This document shows positions 21,777 through 32,425 of a stretch of DNA of 64,000 nucleotides, in pieces. Position 1 is the stretch's first letter, and every line of letters starts with the position of its first letter. The position numbers were made by a program, and so were the translations under genes. Source of the stretch: Polytrichum commune (taxonomy: Eukaryota; Streptophyta; Polytrichopsida; Polytrichales; Polytrichaceae); the NCBI GenBank assembly GCA_950295325.1, contig OX485804.1, positions 5,952,001 through 6,016,000 of the forward strand. The letters run 5' to 3'. The notes beneath the pieces are model-generated. The model was not told the DNA's origin. It saw only the letters and a program-made list of their open reading frames with translations, and searched no databases.

Positions 21777-23643
21777 ATGGAGGGCACAAGGTGTGAAAAT
21801 GCCCCAACGCAAGAGAGTTCTCAACAAAGCCAGAAGAGAATTGAGAGAGAGGACGATGAGGATGTCAGGGTACTTCAGGAACCTGTTAAGCAGAAAACAG
21901 CATCGAAGAGATCAAAAGGAAAGATGTTGAAGACGGAGGACGAGGACGAGGACGAGGAAGACAGAGGGGCAAGGTGGAAGGATGACGAGATCGAAATTCT
22001 AATTGCATTGCGTGGAGAAATGCACGATGATTTCAAGAAAAACAGCAAAAAACAAGGTAGGATACTCACCTGTAATGTTGGGGTTTCTTCCTTTCCTTTC
22101 CTTTCCTGCTGGAGGAATGAAGAGAACTGCTTTGAAATCCACATCGTCTTCTGCTTTGAAATGAGTCCAACCCAAAGGTTCTTCACCAAAAGCCTGTGGC
22201 TCAAAGAGAAGCCAAGTTGAGAATGAATTTCAGAAAACCGTCCTTGATGATCTAGTGTTCTATGCAATCTCGCATAAACTTCAACCAAGTTACGTAGATG
22301 GGGCATATGAATTTTCTTTTCTCAAGCGAGTCCATAAAGAATTTTCTGAGAAATATACAACACAGTCAGTTTTTCAGTTACTTCTGATCTTATCCCAGTG
22401 CATTTCGACCTTGAATGAGCAAATACCAACCTCTCAATGTACTTGAAACCCACAAAAAAGTCACAAACCTTTGTGGGAGATTGATAAAAACTTTTATACT
22501 CCTCCGCTGTCACTTCTTTGGTATCTTTAAGCCAAACAGCCTTCGCATCATTCACAAGCTCCCATGCCCATTCTGTATGTTTGATCCTCTTAGGTTTTTC
22601 TTCTGCAAACAACTCAAATTCAGATGTGACAAGTTTTGTAATGTTCGTTACATAAACTCTTAAAAAAATGAGATTTGTTTCTCAGCTTTATGTTGGCATA
22701 CGTTTCACACTGAGGATTCCTACTGTGCACAAGCTATGTATTGTCTGATTGATGAACATTCAATCTCCCGGAAAGCTCTGAAAACGCCCCAAAGGTGAAC
22801 TTCTAGTCAATAATTTGAAATCCTAGTGAACATAAAGGTGAACTTGTAGCGCCATAGGATATAATTCGAGAATGTCAAATTTCTAGATGTGTTACTTTAA
22901 GTTGGATATGGCAGATATAATAACACAACAAGCATATGAAGTGCGTGCATATGCTTATACGATATCCTCTGGTTCTGGGGGGGGAAAATGATTCTGACCC
23001 TCTCGTAAATGTTCTTCAACTTTTCCCTTTTTCAAGTCCACTTGCTAAGTTTCCGATGCCTACTTGACATGGCAGATTTGTTTGTTTACATAAATACTAT
23101 TTCTTTAACAATTAGAAATACATACGTTAGTCACTGTTCTGTCAGCTTGTAGTACATGAAATCTATCTTGAGTTCAATTACACATGCATCTCACATAAAA
23201 AGTTTCTTTGACTCGGACAGACCAACTAAGATGTGAAGTTTGTTACGAGATATGGTTCATTACTTTATATAATCCAGTCAAACAACTACCTGGGGGACAT
23301 AGATTAAATAACAAGAAGCCGTGGTTCTCACTTGCCTGCACATTTTCTGAAACATCCTCTTTCCAAATGTTGCCATCGTCTCCCTCAGATGGTTTCTCAA
23401 TTTCCGCAATTGCTTGTTGCAGGGGTTGACATGTGGCACAAGCTCCATGCTCGTCTTCTCTCCCAAATTCCTACTTTGAAAAAATCGCCTGTGGCAGTAA
23501 AGAAGAAGTTTAACAACTTGTTCAAGGCCTATAAGGAAAACAAACTAGCAAACAATGTATCTGGTGAAAGTCGCCACGAGTGCAAGTATTACGACCAATT
23601 TGAGTCTTGTTTTCCCGAACAGGATCTGTTCAGAAACATGTGA
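21777..23643 (+). CDS. Trihelix (GT-type) DNA-binding protein, two exons
   Basis: Exon 1 is 21,777-22,056 and exon 2 is 23,423-23,643. The intron begins GTAGGA and ends TTGTTGCAG, and a glycine codon is split across the junction. The ATG sits in a GCCATGG context. The product is about 166 residues. Residues 1-70 are hydrophilic and charged, with a basic KQKTASKRSKGKM stretch (possible nuclear signal) and an acidic EDEDEDEEDR run. The trihelix then starts RWKDDEIEILIALRGEM, continues across the junction as KKQGVDMWHKLHARLL and VKKKFNNLFKAYKENK, and ends with the fourth-helix-like CKYYDQFESCF. Regularly spaced Trp, Trp and Phe match the GT-factor domain. Expected role: nuclear promoter binding. 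The C-terminus is short for the family. A donor-like GTGAGC overlaps the last codons, and an open stretch with LPVEDFVEDFAINLG follows in another frame, so a further exon is possible. Confidence 0.8.
22070..22602 (-). pseudogene. HSP90/GRP94-like gene fragment, two exons, antisense in the trihelix intron
   Basis: The first exon (22,602 down to 22,469) follows an acceptor TTTGCAG and encodes TEWAWELVNDAKAVWLK and KEVTAEEYKSFYQSPTK. It ends in a GTTTGT donor. The second exon (22,193 down to 22,070) follows GAGCCACAG and reads AFGEEPLGWTHFKAEDDVDF then FKAVLFIPPAG, ending in a GTGAGT donor. Joined in phase, these match the start of the HSP90 middle domain, closest in wording to endoplasmin (GRP94). 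About 85 residues of a protein normally over 700 are present, with neither ATPase domain nor C-terminus. After PPAG the match stops. No stop codons interrupt it, so capture was recent or it is under some constraint. It is most likely a transduplicated gene fragment. Confidence 0.75.
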
Positions 23644-23979
23644 GCACTTCTGCTAATGATTTGGACTTGCCTGTGGAAGACTTTGTGGAAGACTTTGCTA
23701 TCAATTTGGGCTTAGATCCTCTGGGGAATGTAAAAGTAGTTGCATCACAAAGGTGTGGTATGATTTTGAGGTTTTTGAGGAGCTGTTTTTTTTCTTCTTC
23801 CCCCTAGCATTTTGGGTTAGATTCATTTGTAGTTGAATGTAGGTGTACAATAGAAGAAAGGTTTCTCAGAACAAATCTGCAAGCCTGTCTTGCTTGCAAC
23901 TCTAGAAACTCTCATAACATTCTACAGATCTGGAGGTGAGGATTTTGGAGAGCAGAGGGGTTTTGGAAGGTGTGGGAGC

Positions 23980-26900
23980 ATGATGGAAGCGGATTCATTG
24001 GAGACGTTTGCGGACGAGAAGGGAATTGCCTTTTTTCTTGTAAGCCACAAATTTTATTTTTCTTCTCGTTCTTTCCAATGAAGTTTGTGGCATGCATGTT
24101 TTTGGATGCTTCTTCAATTCCTTATTGCATACGCGGGGTGTGAGGAGGAATTTCTTGATGAAGTGGGGTCTTTTCGATTCTAGAGAGAGGATGGTTGTAA
24201 TGACCCATAGCCATATTCCTCGCTTGTGATTGAAAAGATGCAAAATGAGATGAAACCTCGATTTCTTGCTCAGCTCGATTCCACCTCACATCAATTATGT
24301 ATGTATGTTAACCCGATACAAGGAGCCTAACTTTGGGTTGTAGCTAGTTGCACTTAGATTGTTGAGCAAAATCATGTCGGGTAGCATACTCAATTGTAGT
24401 GCACTTATTTATGCTGGTCTAAACAACACTTATGAGAAAATAAACCCAAAAATGAGATGACAGTTTGATGTTCTTGCTTAGTTCGATCCTGAGTCCTCAC
24501 ATCAATTATGTATGTATGTTGGTCAATATGAGGAGCCTAACTTTGGGTTATATATAGTTGCTTTCAAATTGTCGAGCAGTAAGTGTTGGTTATCATACTC
24601 AAGTGTAGTGTACTTATTAATGTTTGGTTTGAACAACAATTGTGAGTGAAATTCTCAACCATGTCTGATGAACATGCTTGATAAACATGCTTCTTTAATT
24701 AATTGTTATGTAGTTTCCATTGGGAATAGATTATGCTCTCCACTTGAAGTTTCTTACCGTGAACCACACATTCCAAAAATAGAATATGGTCCAATAGAAT
24801 GTTCACAGAGTTCTTCAATGATGTGACGAAATCTCTTCCTGTTGTGATAATTGGGACGACAGCAAGTTTTGTAACTTGGTAGTCAGCAGGTTATTGAAAA
24901 TTGGTTTTCTTTCTGTGCACTTTCACTTCTTGCAGATTATCTTGAATGCTCCAATAATTTGCGTTTGGCATTTCAGAGGTTATCTGAATGTACCTATGGG
25001 TGAGTGCAGATAAGTTATGTGGATCTGTTGGGCGTTTTGCGCTCCAAACTGGTGCCCTGTGCGGCAATAGGGAAAATGCAAAAACTTGGAGCGGGGTTTG
25101 CAGGCTATGCCGCACACTTCCGGATGACTGCTGCGGATCCGGATGTGGTTTGGTTCAATTTACCATACTTTTTATTAACCTTTTGAGTGAATTTCCAACA
25201 GACCAATTTTTTTGTCTCCTTCTCCTGCTAATTGGATGCCAGAGGGTTGTAAGTTTTATCAATCTTGAAATAAGTGGCTATGCTCTCAAGTCAATGCGCC
25301 TGGATTTGTGAATATGTGATCCACTGTAACATGTAACCTTCCATGTGAATGGGACTAGGTTAACCAAACTGAACTTCCACTCTTTAAGAGAGATCTTACT
25401 CTCAAGACTCCTCTAGAAATACCTAATTGTTACATTGGTTTAAACAAACTCTACAATGTTCCATGTAAAGTTCCATGTGAATGGGACTAACTTAACTAAA
25501 ATTAACTAGAACTCCATATAAGGAATTAAAATGCCAACTAAATACAGTTGTGAGGACCTTATGATTAAGTTAGTCCCATTTACATGTTACATGGAACTAT
25601 TGCAGATGGCAATACCGGATCCCAAGAGTGTCATTCAACTGCCATGGAGAAAGGATGTGGCATGGGTCGCCAGTGATCTTTACATGAATGGATCCCTCCT
25701 GGAACAATCACCTCGGCAAATTCTCAAAAATCAGGTATATTCTTCTTCAATTGCTTTTGCTATTTGCACACCATTGCAAGTTGCAGACGACCTTGTACTA
25801 CATGTCATCTATCATTGTTTTGCAAGAGTCCCATATATTGAAACCACTTTCACATCAAGTGCATGTACCATGTGTATGTAGTTTGGGTCCTAGATCTTCT
25901 GCTCTTTCAGGTGTCAATGTTGTTTTTCTAAGAGACGACACCAACCGTAGGCCTGAAATTTCATGTCTACATGTCATTTCACCTACTTATTCCATCTTAG
26001 ACTTAGGTTCCTTTGTAAACCTGAGATGGATTTATACATCTAAGCTATGGGAAAAAATTGTTTTCTACCTCACTTTTGAGTGAGATGGTTTTGATCAGAT
26101 CAAGAGATTCGCCGAAACAGGACACATTATGAAGACTGGTGTGGAGTGCGAGTTTTTTCTTCTCGAAAACGGCGCGGGTATCAAAATTGCTGATAGCAAA
26201 GATGCTGCTGGAAAGCCATGCTATGATCAGGTATGTTGTAATTACAGTTTGCCTTGTTTAATGTGCTTCTTTGAAACCATGATACATGGGTACTTAATAT
26301 TCATGGAGTTTACAGTTTTACATATGAGATACAAGCTGAAAGTAGAACTTGTTAGACTACATACACTACTGCAAAATGTGGGTTCCTTAAGTGCAATTCC
26401 CTTTAATGGAACATGTCCTATGTGACTTCCAAAGACCATTTCAATGTTTTGTCATTGAAACTCCACTTTAAATACACATGGGCCACTATCCATTCTGTGG
26501 GTGTGCTTAAGAATCCCACATACTTTAGTAGCGAGACTTCTAGAAGGGACTTGGCCTTGTAATGACAGATTAAACTGTAGTAAAACTATATCAAATAGGT
26601 CATCATTAATTTGGCCCAGGGTTGATAGAGGCACTCCCTTTTTAGTAGTAGTAGTAGTAAAGCTGCAAATGAATGACAGGCATCCATTCTGAATGGGTTT
26701 TGTTCCAGGGTGCACTTATGCGGCACTACAAGGTTATATCGGAGCTTCTTGACCATATGCAGACACTTGGGTGGAATCCATACCAAGCTGATCATGAGGT
26801 AAATCACTTGAGTTTAGCACAAAAATACAAACTGTCGATGTATATCACATTTGAAGTGTTTAAAGCACATCACTCACTTAGGCGCTAGGTACACTGGAAA

Positions 26901-29900
26901 GAAAGAGGAAGACGACTCTGATGTTGCCAACGATGTGAATTAAGGGTTGCTTCATTCTTGAGTTTGTCTAAGTCTATTTGTTATCCCGAAACGGGCAATA
27001 CGAGAATTAGAGGGCCCCCAACGACTAATGCCTCCTTTTGAAGTTGAACACCTTGAACGGGTGCGGAGAAGTTGGCCAACACCTATTTTTCCCAAGGGCT
27101 CCCCCTAGGTTTTCAAAATGATTGATTGGTTTGAAATATTTGGTTCACTTGGATACCCCCACTATGATAGGCACTCTGATTATGGGACATGTGGAATAAT
27201 GTGCTTACTCTAGGTAGCCCTATAGTGTGATCCACAATGTATATCATCATATATGAAAATAGTGTGCAACCCTAATCACAATTAATGTCATGGCCTCTCT
27301 GATACATCAATATCCTTCCCCTAGGTTGGAGGTCTCTCAAATGCACACTATTTCCAATCCAATAGAAAAACTATAACCTATAACATGGACCTCTGATGTC
27401 AATACTGAGAGTAGTTTACACCTACAATGTTATCCCCAATGTTTTTGATTAGTAAATAAGCTTAACAGTGCGGCCCATGGTATTAACCATAATCAATGTA
27501 GTTAGAAACAATGTTTGAATATGGTCAATGCATATGCATGGATTGTGAAATATTAGAGCCACTAATAAATTAACAAGAGCCCTACTCTCTATGAGATGCT
27601 CTCCATAGGACAAGACTTGCTTCAATTGTTTAGATGGTCTGATTTTTTTCCATGAAGTTACATAAATATCCTGTCAAGTGTATATTCACCTTCAATTTAC
27701 CGTCAAACCTTGCTTAGTCTGTTGCTCTACATGGCAGGATGCAAATGGGCAATTTGAGTTGAACTGGGAGTATGATGACTGCTTGGCAACGGCTGATAAA
27801 CATACATTCTTCAAGTTCATGGCAAAGTCTATTGCAGAGAAGCATGGTAATACCCATTTCTATTCGTTATGGGTTATGGTCTTATATCCATAACCCATAA
27901 GATCCTAATTCCTAAATCCTGGGATGTAATTTATGCATAGTTAACAATGGAAGAATATGTCTACTTGAAATTTCTTTAGATGTTTGTTGCGATATTGATT
28001 TAAGTAGTGTGATACCAAGGCCTTGCAGGAGTGTGCTGAGCACAACCTAGTCATGTGTAGTGGTTGAGGTGGAAAAACGTGGCTCTCATGGGTGCAGGAT
28101 ATAGAGCAACATTTATGCCCAAACCTTTTGTCAACAAAACAGGGAATGGCGCACACTGCCATGTGTCTGTATGGAATGATTCTTCACAAAATAATCTTTT
28201 CGAGGATTCTGCTGGAGAATTGGTAGACTTCTGTCAGCTTTACCGATTACTTTGATTTTATGCAAATGGCATTGGTGCAGCAAAGATTAAATACACTTGA
28301 TGATTCAAGCAACTCTAAATGTTTGCAGAAGTTAGAATATTCATATTTTGTCACCCTTTAGCAAGCTGCTTTATCGTCTATCGATTAAGGTAGACATGCC
28401 TAATTTGGTCACTCTTCTTAAAAGGACACTTGTATTTGAATAGTATGTGATTAGATGTGGCTCCAAGATTGGACATCAAAAGACATGTGTTTAACATAGA
28501 TTGGACTACGTGCTCAAAATATGATAACCAATTCTAGGTTTAATAGTTGGGAGGACCTATATGACCACTTAATGAGCATGAGAATCTTCATCATGCTAAT
28601 GAATGAGATATTCTAATGTGCTCCAAAAAATATGAGGAAAGTGGCTACGGCCTAGACTTGGATTTGCTAACCATCTTGTTCGAATAGCGTGATTCATATT
28701 CTAGGAGAAGTGGGCTGGTCGGATAAAGTAAGCATTTAAGACCTATCTACCTTAATCTAAGTTCCTCATCATCCTTAATATTGATCAATAGTTTACATTC
28801 CAGAGTCATAAAGTCTCACTTCAAACTTTGCATATTGTAGAACAAAACTAGACTTGCTACTTGTTACCTAACAAGGTTACAGTTGTGTGCCAAGCAAGAT
28901 CCAAAATGTCTACTGTAGAGGGCTCTATTCAATCTTTACTAGTGCAAGAATGTAGTTCCACGTAGGATTCAAGTGGGTTTCCATCAATGTAGGAATGACA
29001 CATGGCATTTAAACGGTTATTCAATTACATTTTGCTGGAGTAGAGAGCCTTCCACAGTATGTTATGCACTTTCTTTGTCAAGTTTTCAAAACAAGTCGTA
29101 CGTGGAAGAGTGAGGCTTACTTGATCAGTGTCCTCCATCTAATTTAATGTACACATATTTGGTGGATGTTCTTAGTGGGTCAAGTGAATTGTCTCAAGTT
29201 TTTCCTCACCAGGATAGAGGGCTGGATTCCAGGGTCTTTCAAGCTTGGCATATAATTTCTTGGCAGGGGTTTTGGAGAGTGCACAGGTATGAGAACCTCA
29301 TACTAATTATTACGATACAAGAAATTTTCACAATTTTTTTGATACATGATTCCTTGTATTAAATTGAATAACATATCTCCTATGAAATTTAGTCACATCA
29401 AGAATGTATCAATGGATTCACCCATAGAATTGAGTTAACCAAAGAGTCCAAATTTTGAAAACATGTCCAATTTTACTCGAATAAGAATTATTTCCACAAA
29501 CAGGTCGACTTTGAAGCTTTACCTTGATCTTCGTCAAATGTCAAGCCTTCTCATTAATTTGTTGAAACATGCAGGCAATGGTGGCGCTTTTGAATCCAAC
29601 CGTGAACAGCTATAAGCGGATTGATGGACAATCAACTACATCAGGATCATCTTGGGCTCCTTGTACAATTTCCTACACTGGCAACAATCGCACACATTTG
29701 TTGCGGTGTGTAAGCTCCTTACACCTGCCAATACATTAAAGAAACCATTTAGCTTCCTACTTTTATGTATAACTCATTTTGATGTGTCAATTCTGAATCC
29801 ACCATTGATTTTGTACAAAATATATATGTTGATGGGAGGTGACAATATAGTGATAAACTTTCTCAGAGGTTGTCTTCCTTTCAAGGAATAATATTTGCAG

Positions 29901-32425
29901 GTTAGATGATCTAGAGACATGGTGTATAACTTTGTGATGAATGTTTTTAAAGTTACTAAGGCGATGACTCACCAACCAATGGTTGCCATTTAGATAATTT
30001 TTTTTGAGAATAGAATTCAAGAAAGGTCCCAGTAGGTATCTTTGTGTTCTTCGTAATTTTGTCTTACTAATGGTAATGATCCCGTTTCAAACAAAGAGGC
30101 GCTCATAAAAAGTTTTTGTGGCTGGAAATGAGCTAACACCTCCTTTTGTTGATCCTGTACATCATATTTATTGTAAATCGTCATTTTTCCAATTGCTTTA
30201 TTATTTCAACTCAAAGTGCGTAGGTATCCTTACTACAATCTTGGAAGTCTGGACCATGGTTTTATTACTTGAAGTTTGATTAGTCCATATTGAGCATCAA
30301 ATTTTTTTTGAAAACAAATGAACATAGTTAATTTACATAATTGATCTAAAAATTACTATCAACAACTTTGTTACCAGATACAATGACTTTTGAGATTTAG
30401 AAAGCTTAGTTTTTATTGATCTAATTGAAGAGCAATTCACTCTAAGAAATTAAGGGTTAATCTTCTCTTTGTTATTATGCTAATGTGCATTCCCAGAATA
30501 CCAGAAGCAGGGCGATTTGAGTTGCGGCTTGCAGATGGAGCTGTAAATCCATACCTCCTACAAGCAACAATACTTGGCAAGCATCTCCTTGCTAATCTTC
30601 TGTTTGCCTTTTTATACATACTGAGCATGTAGGCATTTCGGAGCTAACATAAATTTCATCCATTCATTCAATTTTCATGTAAATTACCATAGGCTACTCT
30701 ACAGTTTTTCATTCAAGCATAAAAATATATCATATATATTGCCGATTATAATTCATCATGTTGAATTTGAGTTTCTCAATAATTTGTTAGTGACAAATTT
30801 ACCAATCAGAATGAAGTTTGATACCAACCAAAAAAAAACTTCGTAAGAATAGGATCTTATGATATGTGGTCTTAGAATCAACTTGCAAGAATTTCGTCAC
30901 AAATATGTAGGATTTTGCTTTCAGTATTTAGATTTTCCTTTATTTTCCTCTATTGGTGACAAATAGCATAGTACCCCAATGTAGTACCTAACTAGCAAGG
31001 GGTGGATGTGCTTCATTAGCAAGTGGGCTCCACGGCATTGAGAAAAAATTAAAACCACCGCCACGTTGTGATTGGAACGGACACCTACCCCCTCCAAAAG
31101 GATTTTCTGTAAGTGCCAACTCCCTCAAATTTCATGCATCACAAACCTCCAAATCCATTTTTCCAACACTAAGTTCACAATGATTTAATCATTCAAACTA
31201 AAACTATGAAACAATGCCTCCCAAACATAGGGTTGGGATTGTAGTTTTTGGTCTCTTTGTTTTATAGTTGCAAAGTTTAAAAGGTCAGAGTATAAGTAGA
31301 ATCAATGTTGACTAAACTAATAGCTATATGTTGGGTCAAACCATAAACTAGGGTATCCTTCAAAACACTGGTTCAACATCAAATGATGGTTATTTGCATT
31401 TTGAGATGTGCATGTGATTGTATTGCTTCTTGAAAAACATTGATACTCTCACTTAGAGATTGAATAGTTGTCTTTTGTCTTTGCTTTTGATTTCAAGGAA
31501 CTACCCTCGCTGCCATCAAACCTGTTGGAAGCATTGCAAAACCTTTCCACATCAAACGTTTTCAAAAAGGTTTGCAAACTTTACCACTTGTAGCGTTAAT
31601 TGTTTCAATGTGTTTAGGTTCTTGTTGCATCCATTTAAACATGTGCATCATCACTTGTTGAGTATACTAAATAATTTGGGTGTCGAATCACTTAATCCTC
31701 ATGGCTGGAGGGCAATGCGTTTTGTGAGATGCATTATGCTTTAGCATTTCCAAGGGTTCCTTGAAATATATATAACAAAAGAGAAGTTGTGAAGCACCTT
31801 CTCAAGATCACATCCATACGATTAGAGGTTTAAAATAGAAGTTTTGGTCCCCTATAATGAATAGAATTGAAAGCTTTGAAAGCTCATCATAATCACAAAT
31901 CCCATTGATTATGATGAGAAACTTGATAGGATTGGTTGGAATTATAAATACTATAGGCCAATATACTTGCATAGGCCAATTTGGGATTCACCTATCCTAG
32001 TATGACAATACTAAATTTCTAGCTTGTCATACTAGGATAGGTGTTACTATACTTGCATAGGCCAATTTGGGATTCAAGGTGGCAGGCCCCATGGACAAAC
32101 CCTCTTTCAAATCTTAGAATGTTTTCAATTTTTTGGGATGACAAGTGGAAGTCCAAGGAGATTCACCCAACCTTCAAGTAGGCTCCAACACAAGACAAGC
32201 TCACAAGTTCTTAATTAAAATAAATAAATAAAATCATAATTTTTCAAACCCACGATTTCATCCCTCGTTGAGAAACTTTACACATGACTATTGCGTTGTG
32301 CCATGTGAATGCAGGCATTTGGTGAGGAGTTTATTGAGTGCTACTTGGACGTACAAAGGCAACAATGGCGCTCATACGCCAGTCATCTCTCACAATGGGA
32401 ACTCGATACCACTTTGGATTGTTGA
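23980..32425 (+). CDS. glnT: Type III (GlnT-family) glutamine synthetase, 13 exons, complete
   Basis: Exons: 23980-24039, 25010-25144, 25606-25734, 26099-26230, 26709-26798, 27738-27846, 28098-28222, 29233-29286, 29575-29705, 30497-30576, 31020-31108, 31498-31569, 32315-32425. Spliced length is 438 residues, the size of bacterial GlnT. All phases join and no stop interrupts. Expected reaction: ATP-dependent glutamate plus ammonia to glutamine. Visible motifs: metal-binding VECEFF (E124, E126), ADHE (E182) and GQFELNW (E189), HCHVS (H238/H240), NPTVNSYKRI (285-294), NNRTH (R317), RFELRLAD (E330, R332), and a C-terminal ELDTTLDC. The start MMEADSLETF joins KGIAFFL to ISYVDLLG, as in the family's N-terminus. 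There is no obvious transit peptide, so it is probably cytosolic. Intron 10 uses a GC donor. Exon 11 is the most diverged. It is unlike plant GS1/GS2. Confidence 0.9.
24244..24650. repeat. 207-bp tandem duplication in glutamine synthetase intron 1
   Basis: Two units start AATGAGATGA at 24,244 and 24,451. Both contain ATCAATTATGTATGTATGTT, GGAGCCTAACTTTGGGTT and a GTAGTGYACTTATT block. They are about 80 percent alike by eye. Non-coding. Confidence 0.85.
25325..25600. mobile_element. Small inverted-repeat element in intron 2
   Basis: TAACATGTAACCTTCCATGT and the nearby TTCCATGTGAATGGGACTAA are inverted at AGTTAGTCCCATTTACATGT and TTACATGGAAC just upstream of exon 3. The element ends a few bases from the acceptor TTGCAG, so it supplies part of the sequence next to the splice site. 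Confidence 0.6.
31990..32270. repeat. Partial relative of the 6.0 kb foldback element in the last intron
   Basis: CTTGTCATACTAGGATAGG, a GGCCCCATGGACAAACC-like block and AGATTCACCCAACCTTCAAG parallel the left arm of 6,027-6,636. A short direct repeat (TACTTGCATAGGCCAATTTG) occurs at 31,965 and 32,049. Confidence 0.55.

Noticed and set aside
24988-25311. 107-codon frame overlapping synthetase exon 2
   Set aside because: Wrong frame. The +25,010 exon in the adjacent frame carries the conserved ISYVDLLG and GAGFAGYA blocks.
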